A stretch of 20,283 nucleotides of DNA from DASXVX01 sp036504075 (GCA_036504075.1 DASXVX010000081.1:1-20283); one strand, 5' to 3'; shown: positions 7,039 through 18,270, numbered from the stretch's first letter. A program made the numbers and translations. The notes: generated by a model from the sequence alone, not told the origin.

Positions 7039-8823
7039 CTGATCCCCACCGGCCAGTTGCGCCGTATTGCCAAACGCATCTCGGAAAAGCTGGAGGTGCG
7101 CCTGGACCACGTTGACCCTGACACACCGGTCGATATCGCTCCGTACCTGCCCGGGGGCATTCAACAGCCAGAAGAACTGGCCGTGATTCTGGAGCGCCTG
7201 GGCAAGCTGGGCTGGCGGTGCTTCTCCTCGGTCGCCCTGACGGGCGGCCCCGTCGCCGAAGCCAAAGCGGCGCGGCAGCAGCACCGGAAGGAAGCGGCCG
7301 AGCGGGCCCAGAGCCGGCTGGGCGAACAGCTCGCCCTGGACCTGGTCGCGCCCCGGCGGCGCCATGTGTACCTGCACATCGGTCCGACCAACTCGGGCAA
7401 GACCCACCATGCGTTGCAGCGGCTGGCGGAGTCAAGCAAGGGACTCTACCTGGCGCCGCTGCGGCTGCTGGCCTGGGAGGCAGCAGAGCGGCTGAATGAG
7501 GCGGGCTGCCCGACCAACCTGCTGACCGGTGAGGAGTTCATACCCGTGGCGGACGCCCGGGTGGTCTCCGCAACCACCGAGATGTTCCCCAAAGGCGTGT
7601 ACGAAGTCGTCGTGATCGACGAGGCCCAGATGGTCGGCGACCCCGACCGGGGCTGGGCCTGGTTGCGCGCGCTCATTCAGGCCGACACGGCGGAACTGCA
7701 CGTTTGTGCGGCGCCCCAGGCCGAAGCGTTTCTGGTGCGGATGTTTGATGACCTGGGCGATCAGGTCTCCATCAAGCACAACGACCGCCTGGTGCCCCTT
7801 CGCCCCTTGCCGGACGCCATTTCGTTGAACCAGTTGCCGGAGCGCTCGGCGGTGGTGGCCTTTTCCCGCACGGCAGTCCTGCGGCTCAAGGCCGAAATTG
7901 AGGCGATTCACAAAAAGCCCTGCGCCGTGATTTACGGCGCCCTACCGCCGGACGTGCGGCGCGAGCAGGCCCGCCGGGTGCGCAGCGGCGAGTGCCCATA
8001 CGTGGTGGCCACCGACGCCATCGGCATGGGCATCAACTTTCCGGTGGACCATGTCTTCCTGACCGAGACCACCAAGTACGACGGCCGGATGGAACGCCCC
8101 CTCCGGGCGGAGGAAGTGCTGCAGATTATCGGCCGCGCGGGTCGCTTTGGCCTTTCCCAGGCCGGCTGGTACGGTGCTACCTCCCCCAACAACCACCAGT
8201 ATCTGTTGGCGACGGCGCTCGAGCCGCCGGCTCCGGTCACCAGCGCGTACTTGCAGCCTACCGTGGAGCAGCTTCACTTCTTCTCCGGCCGGCTGGCAAA
8301 GCGGCTGGAACTCTGGCAGTTGTCGGTGGGGCCGCTGGTACCGGAGTTTGTCCACATCGCCCCGCTGGAGCAAATGATCGCGCTGGCCCGCCTCCTGCCT
8401 CCGAGACTGGAGGTCGACCTGCAGCAGGCGTACATGCTGGTGACGGCGCCCGTGAGCCGCGAGAGTGAAACCTACTGGCAGGCCGTGGTGGCTGCCCTGG
8501 CGGCCGGCAAGCCGGCGCCCGGACCCGGGCATCCCCCGGCGGAGATTCACGCCGACGCCGACCTGCAGGCGGCCGAGAGCTCGCTGAAGCAGCACGAACT
8601 CTGTCTCTGGCTGCTGCGGCGGGGCGTTCCCTGCCGGGTCGGCGAGTACCGGGTCCGCCGTAGTCGCGACAGCATTGCCAATGCCATGAACAAGGCGCTG
8701 GCCCACGGCGTCTCCCCGGGCGGGTGCCGGGTCTGCGGGCGCAGCTTGCCGCCGGGCTACCGCTTTCGGATCTGCGGCCCCTGCTACGAGCGGCAGACCG
8801 GGCGGGTGGACCGCGGCGTCTGA
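7039..8823 (+). CDS. Suv3-type superfamily 2 RNA helicase with C-terminal Cys motif
   Basis: 594-aa NTP-dependent helicase resembling the Suv3/SUPV3L1 (Ski2-like neighbour) family, which in mitochondria unwinds RNA 3' to 5' for PNPase. Motifs in CTG numbering are Walker A GPTNSGKT at 115-122, motif II DEAQ at 194-197 (not DEAD), SATTEMF as the Suv3-style motif III equivalent, ATDAIGMGIN near 325, and motif VI QIIGRAGRFG at 362-371. The C-terminus ends in a CxxC...CxxC pair (CRVCGRSLPPGYRF, then CGPC), a probable zinc knuckle that could contact RNA. The N-terminal about 110 residues are charged and unassigned. Start choice is unusual: a good SD at 7027-7032 precedes CTG by 6 nt, whereas the TTG at 7018 has none. 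It lies 99 bp downstream of pfk on the same strand. A role in mRNA decay is inferred from the family. Confidence 0.88.
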   Translation: MIPTGQLRRIAKRISEKLEVRLDHVDPDTPVDIAPYLPGGIQQPEELAVILERLGKLGWRCFSSVALTGGPVAEAKAARQQHRKEAAERAQSRLGEQLALDLVAPRRRHVYLHIGPTNSGKTHHALQRLAESSKGLYLAPLRLLAWEAAERLNEAGCPTNLLTGEEFIPVADARVVSATTEMFPKGVYEVVVIDEAQMVGDPDRGWAWLRALIQADTAELHVCAAPQAEAFLVRMFDDLGDQVSIKHNDRLVPLRPLPDAISLNQLPERSAVVAFSRTAVLRLKAEIEAIHKKPCAVIYGALPPDVRREQARRVRSGECPYVVATDAIGMGINFPVDHVFLTETTKYDGRMERPLRAEEVLQIIGRAGRFGLSQAGWYGATSPNNHQYLLATALEPPAPVTSAYLQPTVEQLHFFSGRLAKRLELWQLSVGPLVPEFVHIAPLEQMIALARLLPPRLEVDLQQAYMLVTAPVSRESETYWQAVVAALAAGKPAPGPGHPPAEIHADADLQAAESSLKQHELCLWLLRRGVPCRVGEYRVRRSRDSIANAMNKALAHGVSPGGCRVCGRSLPPGYRFRICGPCYERQTGRVDRGV

Positions 8824-8853
8824 GGGAGTTGCATGAAACGCGCACCATGCATT

Positions 8854-8897
8854 GAACGAGCACCAGCAAAGCCGTCGAGGCTTGATGGTGCTCGTTC
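8854..8897. terminator. Nested hairpin between convergent genes
   Basis: GAACGAGCACCA (8854-8865) and its exact complement (8886-8897) form a 12-bp stem. The 20-nt loop holds a second stem, AAGCC/GGCTT. It sits between the convergent helicase and glycosyltransferase stops and probably terminates both transcripts. The downstream T-tract is weak on both sides. Confidence 0.65.
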
Positions 8898-8922
8898 TCT
8901 GTCCAGGGTCATGTCGGCAACG

Positions 8923-10083
8923 CTACCGCACGAGTTCCGCGAATGCGGACGTGATGTCCCCGGCGGTCCGTTCGTACGAAAAACTGGCCGCCTGTCGCAA
9001 TCCCCTGCCGATGAGCGCTTTCCGCAGCGTCAGATCAACCGCCAAACGGCGCATGGCTGCTCCAAGAGCCTGGGGAGAACTGGTATCAACCAGCAGCCCC
9101 CCATCGCCGACCACCTCCGGAAAGCACGAGTTGTCCCCCGCAACGATCGGCAAGCCACATTGCATGGCCTCAAGCGAAGGCAGCCCGAACCCTTCATAGA
9201 GGCTCGGGAATACAAGCAAGTCCGCTCCGCAATACAGCGCATTCATCAGCCCGTGGGGAACGAAGTCCAGGGTCGTCACCTGCCCTGCGACGCCCTGGGC
9301 CCTCGCCTGCTGCATCACCATCTCGCGTGAAGACCCAACGAACATGCCGGCCACGACCAGCTGGTGCATCGAGAGTCCCGCAGCGGCGAATCCGGCCATG
9401 AGCCCGGGCGTGTTCTTGCGCGGGTCGGCCTCGGTCACTGACAGGACGTAACGCCGGCTCAGGCCCAGATCCTGCCAGACCTGACGCCGGGCCTCAGCCT
9501 GGTCCATCTGCTTGAACTCGCGGATTGTGCACAGGTGAGCGACTCGGACTCTTCCCCGCGGCTTCAGGTGGGAAACCAGATCGTTGGCCGTGGATCTGGA
9601 ACTGCCTAAGAGGAGGTCGGCTTCGCGCAGAAATTGGAGCTGCCGCGTATAGTCAACCTGCAGGTCGGCGGGCCAGGCATGCAGATACTGGCCGGCCATG
9701 ACCACGGGGACCAGGTCATGGACCTGGGAGGCCACCCGGACGCCGGGGGGCGTTGGCGGTGCGTGAAAGCCAAAGATGAGCGGACAGGTTACATACAGGA
9801 TATCAATGCCGGCGTTTTTCATGAATCTGGCCGGGTCAGAGGCAAACCACAACCCGGGGTTGTTCCAGACCGTGTCGACGTCGTGCACCCCTGCCGGGAC
9901 TACGCCAACCTGCCATTTGCGGCCGTCATTTGCACGCAGGAGATAGATCTCGTAGTCGGGAGCAAACCGCAGCAGGGCGTTGGTCAGGGCCACACTGGCT
10001 ACACCGGCGCCTCGCCGCATGGCGGCTGGTATACTGAGGGCCTGCAGGTCGACCAGGACTTTCAAACGGTTCACCCCCGACAT
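8923..10083 (-). CDS. GT-B (GT4-like) glycosyltransferase
   Basis: 386-aa retaining-type glycosyltransferase with a GT-B fold, predicted cytosolic, using a nucleotide-sugar donor. Evidence is the donor-binding C-domain with DPRKN at 220-224 and the E-x7-E motif (E297 to E305, within FPSLYEGFGLPSLEAM), followed by FPEVVGDGGLLVD. The N-domain opens with KVLVDLQAL and an R-R-G-A-G glycine-rich loop typical of GT4 acceptor domains. No membrane segment is seen. I used the ATG at 10083. An in-frame GTG two codons upstream (10089) is possible, and neither has a convincing SD, so expression may be coupled to the methyltransferase gene that ends 33 bp upstream. Together they suggest synthesis and methylation of a surface glycan or glycolipid. 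The donor and acceptor sugars cannot be read from sequence. Confidence 0.92.
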   Translation of the reverse strand: MSGVNRLKVLVDLQALSIPAAMRRGAGVASVALTNALLRFAPDYEIYLLRANDGRKWQVGVVPAGVHDVDTVWNNPGLWFASDPARFMKNAGIDILYVTCPLIFGFHAPPTPPGVRVASQVHDLVPVVMAGQYLHAWPADLQVDYTRQLQFLREADLLLGSSRSTANDLVSHLKPRGRVRVAHLCTIREFKQMDQAEARRQVWQDLGLSRRYVLSVTEADPRKNTPGLMAGFAAAGLSMHQLVVAGMFVGSSREMVMQQARAQGVAGQVTTLDFVPHGLMNALYCGADLLVFPSLYEGFGLPSLEAMQCGLPIVAGDNSCFPEVVGDGGLLVDTSSPQALGAAMRRLAVDLTLRKALIGRGLRQAASFSYERTAGDITSAFAELVR

Positions 10084-10116
10084 GGTCACTGAAACAGCGG
10101 CAGTCCGCCGGCACCC

Positions 10117-10767
10117 CTACGGTTTTCTCAGGACCAGGGAGTAATTCATGCCCTCTGTCTCCTCCCCGGCTGTTTTTCCGGGGGCGAGCATGTGGAACTC
10201 GGAGAGCGCGACCCCAAACCCCGCATCCGTGAAGATAAACCGGTAGGCGTCGGGGTGGAGGGGCACCTGGTGAGTGGGGTCCAAATAGTACACGTTAAAC
10301 ATGACAAACGGGCTGGTGGTGTTCGGGGTTTCGACCACCATGACACCCTGAGGAGCGAGCCTTTCAAAGCTCAGTCTGGCCAACCGGAATTTGGCCTCAT
10401 GGTCCATGTGCTCGATGACGTGTCCCATGAAGATGCCATCCACCGTTCCGGGCGCAAGCGAGGCGAGATGTTCCACCGCGCCGCCTACTACGACCTCGAG
10501 GCCTCGGCTCATGGAGGACTTCACCAGCGTCGCGTCGGGGTCGACGCCATATGCGGGGATGCCGGCGTTTCGCAGGACCTCCAGGAAGATGCCGCGTCCG
10601 GAGCCCAGGTCGACAACCCGGGTGCACCCCCTGAACCAGCGTACGTACCGCGAGTAGATTCTGGCTACCACCTCAGGGTCGGCGCCGATTTTCGCAACGA
10701 ACCGGCTATAGTCCAAGCCGGGCAACTCGCCCTCCGACCGCCCCGGTTGCGCTGGGTGTTCCGCCAA
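10117..10767 (-). CDS. Class I SAM-dependent methyltransferase (glycan-type)
   Basis: 216-aa methyltransferase. The SAM-binding motif I VVDLGSGRG is at 51-59, an acidic residue after strand 2 is in GVDPD (74-78), and HVIEHM follows at 116-121. ETPNT (146-150) followed by DPTH..PLHP (163-171) resembles the C-terminal motif I recall in O-antigen and exopolysaccharide methyltransferases, so a sugar hydroxyl or phosphate acceptor is plausible. The start is TTG at 10767, because GGAGGTG lies exactly 7 nt upstream. An ATG nine codons further up (10794) has its own GAGGA directly abutting it, which is poor spacing. It is the first gene of a two-gene operon with the glycosyltransferase and is divergent from the phosphodiesterase-methyltransferase fusion. 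Confidence 0.9.
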   Translation of the reverse strand: MAEHPAQPGRSEGELPGLDYSRFVAKIGADPEVVARIYSRYVRWFRGCTRVVDLGSGRGIFLEVLRNAGIPAYGVDPDATLVKSSMSRGLEVVVGGAVEHLASLAPGTVDGIFMGHVIEHMDHEAKFRLARLSFERLAPQGVMVVETPNTTSPFVMFNVYYLDPTHQVPLHPDAYRFIFTDAGFGVALSEFHMLAPGKTAGEETEGMNYSLVLRKP

Positions 10768-10774
10768 GAATACG

Positions 10775-10781
10775 CACCTCC
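10775..10781 (-). promoter_or_regulatory. Ribosome binding site supporting a TTG start
   Basis: GGAGGTG on the minus strand, 7 nt from TTG at 10767. It lies inside the longer ATG-initiated reading, which argues against that ATG. Confidence 0.65.
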
Positions 10782-10863
10782 GAAAGTTCGCCATTCCTCA
10801 CCAACACTATGCCTGGCGTTTGCCTGAGGTACACATTGCGAACGCAAGCCCCACCGCTCGTCT

Positions 10864-10892
10864 TTATCACGATTAATCAATTTCTGCATAAC
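10864..10892 (+). promoter_or_regulatory. Candidate promoter of the phosphodiesterase-methyltransferase gene
   Basis: TTATCA (10864-10869), a 17-nt spacer, CATAAC (10887-10892); each hexamer matches 4 of 6 consensus bases. It lies in an AT-rich patch of the 150-bp divergent intergenic region. The region also holds TTGCGAACGCAA (10837-10848), a short dyad. No clear minus-strand promoter was found. Confidence 0.3.
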
Positions 10893-10917
10893 GTAACAAC
10901 AGAGGAGGAGATGTGCG

Positions 10918-12705
10918 ATGGCAAATACGCTGAAACTGCTGGTACTTGCGCTTGATGGCGCTACCCCGCGCTTCATTCACCAGCATCGGCTGGATCTCCC
11001 CCATTTGCATGCCTTGATGCAAGCGGGCACGTCAGGCGTGGTTACGGGGCCACCCTTCTCCTATGACCGCTGGTTCACCTACTACACGGGGCTGACGCCT
11101 GACCAGCACGGCATGGAATTTCTACGCCACTCGTCCGCGGGTCGTATTGGCCTCACCATGTCGAACGCCCGGGACTTTCTATGGGACTACGTAACCCGTG
11201 CCGGCCTCCGGTTCGGCATGCTGGGGGGGCTTGGCTGTGAACCTCCGGCCAAGGTCGATGGTTTCTGGGTGAACTTTTACTATGACGCATTCCACCCGGC
11301 GGAGGCCGAACAGCTCTGCACCAACCTGTGGCTGCCGATTTTTCCGTTTGCATTGTGCGCGGAGATGGGCACGAAACCGTGGGACGAGGTAAGCCCTCAG
11401 ACGGTAGTTGACACCCTCGCACAGTACGACTGGAAGAACGTCACCGATTGGGTGGCGCAGCGGCAACACCGGGAACGAGACATGCTGGATGCGCTGATGA
11501 CTCGCTGGCCCGTGGACGTGCTCTGGTACTACGCATTTGAACTCGACTGGAGCCAGCACCTGGCCGCCCACCGCCCGGATACCCTGGTGACGTGTTATCA
11601 GCTAATTGATGAGACGCTGGGGTATCTTCAGGCGAAGTACCGGCCAGAGATCACCCTGGTCATCTCGGATCACGGCTTGAGTCTGCTCGGGCCGGACAAC
11701 CCGAACCCGATCGTAAAGCCGCTGCCCGGAATCGGCGGCTGCGTCCCGTTGGACAACTGGAACACGGTGTGGACCGGCGAACATCATCCGGATGCGTTCT
11801 ATGGGTTATCCGGACCTGGAGTGCCGGCAGGAGCGAGGTCGGACATCGACTTCATCCAGGTCTTCCCGCTGCTTCTGGACCGCCTCGGAATTGCCATTCC
11901 GGCCGGTTTGCCGGGGAAGCCCCCTTCGCTGCGGGCACCCATGGCCGGGGGGCAGCCCAGCCATGGCGACCTTTGGAAGGTACGGGCGCTCCGCTATAAT
12001 CAACTGCAATGGGTGTGGCGGGAGGACCTCCTGGCCTTTATGATCGGACACTGCGGAGCGACCGAACAGGCGCATGTGCTGGACCTGGGAACTGGAACGG
12101 GTGCGGTCGCGTGCGCGCTCGCAGCACACGTGAGCCGTGTTCTGGGCGTCGACCTGGAGCCTGCGATGTTGGAACAGGCCAGGTCCGCCTGCCCAAACGG
12201 GAAATTCCGGGTCATGGACGTTCAGGCGTTGGATCTGCCCGACAACAGCGTTGACCTGGTCACAGCACGAATGGTGCTCCACCACGTCGCAGACCTGTCA
12301 CGCGCGTTGGCCGAAGCAAGACGTGTGCTGACCCGAGGTGGTCGGATTGTCCTATGTGAAGGAGTCCCCCCAAGCCCGCTGGTGCTCGAGCGATACCGGG
12401 AGATCTTCGCGTTGAAGGAACCGGGGCGGCACATCTTCACGGAGGACACACTGTTTCAACTGTTGGACGAGGCGGGCTTTGTCAACATTGGCCTGCACTC
12501 GCATGTTGTGCCCCAGGTCAGTCTGAAAAATTGGCTCGCGGCCTCCGGTCTGCCAACGGAAACATGCGCACAGATTGTCGATCTCCACCGGACGGCGGAC
12601 GCTGCTTTCTGGGCGGCTTATCAGATGAAAGAGCTTGGTGAGGATCTGTTAATGGACTGGAAGTTTGTCGTGGCTACAGGCACTCGGGCCATGACCGATG
12701 CCTGA
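10918..12705 (+). CDS. Fusion: type I phosphodiesterase/nucleotide-pyrophosphatase-like domain + SAM methyltransferase
   Basis: 595-aa two-domain protein. Residues 5-335 are an alkaline-phosphatase-superfamily (type I phosphodiesterase) domain. LALDGATP supplies metal ligand D13, GPPFSYDRW supplies the likely nucleophile S48, TGLTPDQHG aligns with the family TG..P..HG, ELDWSQH gives D210 and H214, ISDHG gives D251-H252, and TGEHHPDAF gives H289/H290. The two-metal site therefore looks complete. Residues about 350-590 are a class I methyltransferase with VLDLGTGTG at 387-395, GVDLEPAML at 410-418 and VLHHV at 453-457. No signal peptide or membrane span is seen, so both activities should be cytosolic. 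The start ATG has AGGAGG 9 nt upstream. It diverges from the methyltransferase-glycosyltransferase operon. The fusion suggests hydrolysis and methylation of the same glycan, nucleotide or phospho-headgroup, but the substrate is unknown. Confidence 0.9.
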   Translation: MANTLKLLVLALDGATPRFIHQHRLDLPHLHALMQAGTSGVVTGPPFSYDRWFTYYTGLTPDQHGMEFLRHSSAGRIGLTMSNARDFLWDYVTRAGLRFGMLGGLGCEPPAKVDGFWVNFYYDAFHPAEAEQLCTNLWLPIFPFALCAEMGTKPWDEVSPQTVVDTLAQYDWKNVTDWVAQRQHRERDMLDALMTRWPVDVLWYYAFELDWSQHLAAHRPDTLVTCYQLIDETLGYLQAKYRPEITLVISDHGLSLLGPDNPNPIVKPLPGIGGCVPLDNWNTVWTGEHHPDAFYGLSGPGVPAGARSDIDFIQVFPLLLDRLGIAIPAGLPGKPPSLRAPMAGGQPSHGDLWKVRALRYNQLQWVWREDLLAFMIGHCGATEQAHVLDLGTGTGAVACALAAHVSRVLGVDLEPAMLEQARSACPNGKFRVMDVQALDLPDNSVDLVTARMVLHHVADLSRALAEARRVLTRGGRIVLCEGVPPSPLVLERYREIFALKEPGRHIFTEDTLFQLLDEAGFVNIGLHSHVVPQVSLKNWLAASGLPTETCAQIVDLHRTADAAFWAAYQMKELGEDLLMDWKFVVATGTRAMTDA

Positions 12706-12736
12706 CGGGCCTCTGGAGGAGTGGCAGAACGAAACG

Positions 12737-12761
12737 GGGACTCGCGATCGGCGCGAGTCCC
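12737..12761 (+). terminator. Perfect 10-bp GC-rich hairpin
   Basis: GGGACTCGCG and its exact complement CGCGAGTCCC around a 5-nt loop, 31 nt after the fusion gene stop. No T-run follows, so it is either a weak intrinsic terminator or a 3'-end stabiliser. Confidence 0.5.
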
Positions 12762-12774
12762 AGGCCACTGGCAC

Positions 12775-13013
12775 ACCCCGGATGTGACCACGGGCATCTC
12801 TCTTTGCGCACCAGCCATCATCCTTATGTCTCTCTTGGAACACCGGACGCCGTCTCGCGATGCACCGGACACGACGACTGCAGACCATTTACATGGTACT
12901 GACATCTACCGGAGCTTCGTACGTGATAACATCTTTGGAGTACTGTCATGTACCGGACGTCGTCTCGCGGTGCACCTGTCGAAGTCCGGAGGTCTCTCTG
13001 GGCATACCGGACG
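12775..13013. repeat. Mosaic of short degenerate tandem repeats in a gene-free region
   Basis: This is the non-coding stretch between the fusion gene and the PFOR terminator. ACC(GGA) starts units at 12842, 12864, 12908, 12952 and 13006, so the first four are spaced 22, 44 and 44 bp. The 22-nt units at 12842 and 12952 are nearly identical (2 mismatches). The intervening units at 12886 and 12930 share CAT at their start and GTACTG-n-CAT-n-T at their end. Two 32-nt units (12810-12841 and 12974-13005) flank this block, each ending in TCTCTCT-N6 before the next ACC, and a third TCTCTCT-N6-ACC begins at 12797. No convincing ORF is present, and the period is not a multiple of three. Confidence 0.6.
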
Positions 13014-13020
13014 CGATGGA

Positions 13021-13052
13021 AAAAGGAGCCAGAGGTTACTCTGGCTCCTTTT
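13021..13052 (-). terminator. Strong bidirectional intrinsic terminator
   Basis: AAAAGGAGCCAGAG, loop GTTA, then CTCTGGCTCCTTTT: a perfect 14-bp stem with T-runs on both strands. It begins 13 nt past the PFOR stop codon on the minus strand, and would also stop plus-strand transcription coming from the fusion gene. Confidence 0.9.
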
Positions 13053-13065
13053 CGGACGAATCGAC

Positions 13066-16620
<3,555 letters not shown>

Positions 16621-16629
16621 CTGCAACAT

Positions 16630-16635
16630 CTCCTT
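16630..16635 (-). promoter_or_regulatory. Ribosome binding site of nifJ
   Basis: AAGGAG on the minus strand, zero bases from the ATG at 16629 but 9 from the GTG at 16620, which favours the GTG. The rest of the intergenic region 16621-16886 shows no gene and no convincing promoter. Confidence 0.55.
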
Positions 16636-16773
16636 GTTAAGTGAGACCGGATATCACGAGAGATACGACGGCTTTAGGGATTCTCCTCCGGATTCCCAAA
16701 CGTTGAGCCTTTGTATCTATGCAATTGATGCGCAGCATCCATCTATCACCGCCAGTCGTAAATCGAACCTCAG

Positions 16774-16816
16774 CGCGGGTTGTCGGCTGCGGAACGGAGG
16801 GAGGGCCGGACCCGCG
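16774..16816 (-). terminator. Possible stem-loop downstream of the acyltransferase operon
   Basis: CGCGGGT (16774-16780) pairs with ACCCGCG (16810-16816), with an inner CGGC/GCCG pairing. It lies 70 nt past the MBOAT stop and has no T-run. Weak support. Confidence 0.3.
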
Positions 16817-16886
16817 TCACACCGCTCTTTGCCGGAGTCGGAAGTACCTCGCACGTCCGCAAGGTGAAGGGGGTTCGCTGACCGGC

Positions 16887-18260
16887 TCAGAACTGGAAGT
16901 ACAGGAACGGACTCGGGGCCGAAAACTGCGTGAGACAGGCTACCAGCACCAACCCGTAGGCGACAGCCCAACGCAGGCGCGGGGCCGGGCGGAACTCGTA
17001 GGTATCCAGCGTAAAGGAGAGGCAGAGCGAAGCGGCCAGAATGGCGAGGCGGTAGCGGTTGGCCATGAGCCAGGCCCCACCCAGTCCATTCAGCCCCAGC
17101 ATGGCCCGGTAGACCTGGAGGGCGGCACCGAGCGTGGGCATGCGGAACATGACCCAACCAACCACGACGATGAGGAAAGTTCCGGCTAAACCCAGCCACC
17201 TGGGCAATGGCCGGAACCGCGCCGAAACCACCCGGTGAACCAGCAGGGCGCCACCGTGGTACGCTCCCCAGATGACGAAGGTCCAGCTGGCTCCGTGCCA
17301 GAGGCCGCCGAGCAGCATGGTCAGGAACAGGTTCAGCTGGGTGCGGGCGGCGCCCCCGCGGTTGCCGCCCAGCGGAATGTACAGGTAGTCGCGCAGCCAG
17401 GTCGAGAGGCTGATGTGCCAGCGGCGCCAGAACTCGGCGATCGAACGGGACGCGTAGGGCAGGAAGAAGTTGCGTGGCAGTCGGAAGCCCAGCAGCAGGG
17501 CCAGACCGACTGCCATGTCGCTGTAGCCGGAGAAATCAAAGTAGAGTTGGGCCGTGTAAGCCAGCGCCGCTCCCCAGCCGGAGAAGAAATGAAGTCCGCC
17601 GGGAGCTGAGAATAACGGGTTTACGAGCTTTGCCGCCAGATAATCGGCGATCAGAATCTTCTTCGCCAGGCCGAGGGCGAAAAAGTGAATGGCTTCGACC
17701 ACCGTCTCCGCCGGCAACCAGCGGGGCAAGGCCTGCAACTGCGAGGCCATGTCGGTGTACCTGGCGATGGGTCCCGCCACCAACCGAGGGAACATGGTGA
17801 CAAAGTGCGCGTAGTCGATGAAGTGGCGCAGGGCGGGAATTTTGCCGCGGTAAACGTCGATGGTGTAGCTCATGGACTCAAAGGTGTAAAAGGAGATGCC
17901 GATCGGCAACACCACGTGCAGCAGCGGCACGAGGCCGGGAGCGACGGCGTTGAACGATTCGGCAAAGAAGTTATAGTACTTGAAGATTCCCAGCACGCCC
18001 AGGTTGCTGATCATGGAGACCATCATCCAGAACTTGCGCCGGCGGACGTTCCCGGTGTCGTCGATCAACCGGGCGGTGAAAAAGTCCACGCTCGTGGTGA
18101 AGAGCATTAGCAATGCGAACTTGGGACTCCAGACCCCGTAAAAAATGTAGCTGGCAACGACTGAAACATATTTGCGCCACGTAAGCGACGGCGTCAGCCA
18201 GTATACGCCCAGGACCACCGGCAGAAAGACGAAGAGAAAGCGGAAGCTGTTGAAGAGCAA
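16887..18260 (-). CDS. MBOAT-family O-acyltransferase (AlgI/DltB-like)
   Basis: 457-aa multi-pass membrane acyltransferase. It begins LLFNSFRFLFVFLPVVL and alternates many hydrophobic helices. Landmarks of the AlgI/PatA group are visible: LPIGISFYTFESMSY, FPRLVAGPI, YFDFSGYSDMAVG, EFWRRWHISLSTWLRDYLYIPLGGN, and GGLWHGASWTF with the catalytic His (the WHG motif). Proteins of this type pass acetyl or other acyl groups across the membrane onto extracellular polysaccharide, or onto teichoic acid in the DltB branch; AlgI-like features dominate here. The start is TTG at 18260, with TAGGAGG 10 nt upstream; that SD overlaps the stop codon of the preceding SGNH-like gene, so translation is coupled. 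The two genes form an acylation operon. The polymer substrate is not encoded nearby. Confidence 0.93.
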   Translation of the reverse strand: MLFNSFRFLFVFLPVVLGVYWLTPSLTWRKYVSVVASYIFYGVWSPKFALLMLFTTSVDFFTARLIDDTGNVRRRKFWMMVSMISNLGVLGIFKYYNFFAESFNAVAPGLVPLLHVVLPIGISFYTFESMSYTIDVYRGKIPALRHFIDYAHFVTMFPRLVAGPIARYTDMASQLQALPRWLPAETVVEAIHFFALGLAKKILIADYLAAKLVNPLFSAPGGLHFFSGWGAALAYTAQLYFDFSGYSDMAVGLALLLGFRLPRNFFLPYASRSIAEFWRRWHISLSTWLRDYLYIPLGGNRGGAARTQLNLFLTMLLGGLWHGASWTFVIWGAYHGGALLVHRVVSARFRPLPRWLGLAGTFLIVVVGWVMFRMPTLGAALQVYRAMLGLNGLGGAWLMANRYRLAILAASLCLSFTLDTYEFRPAPRLRWAVAYGLVLVACLTQFSAPSPFLYFQF

Positions 18261-18270
18261 GTGCGGCTTC

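Noticed and set aside
5806..7410. 534-codon open frame on the minus strand over pfk and the helicase
   Set aside because: It spans two clear genes on the opposite strand plus their intergenic region, and shows no family motifs.
12842..12976. CRISPR array
   Set aside because: The repeats are degenerate, of mixed unit length, and directly abutting in part rather than identical repeats with unique spacers; no cas gene is nearby.
12706..13065. Insertion sequence or MITE remnant
   Set aside because: No terminal inverted repeats flanked by target duplications and no transposase fragment could be found; the direct repeats alone do not define an element.
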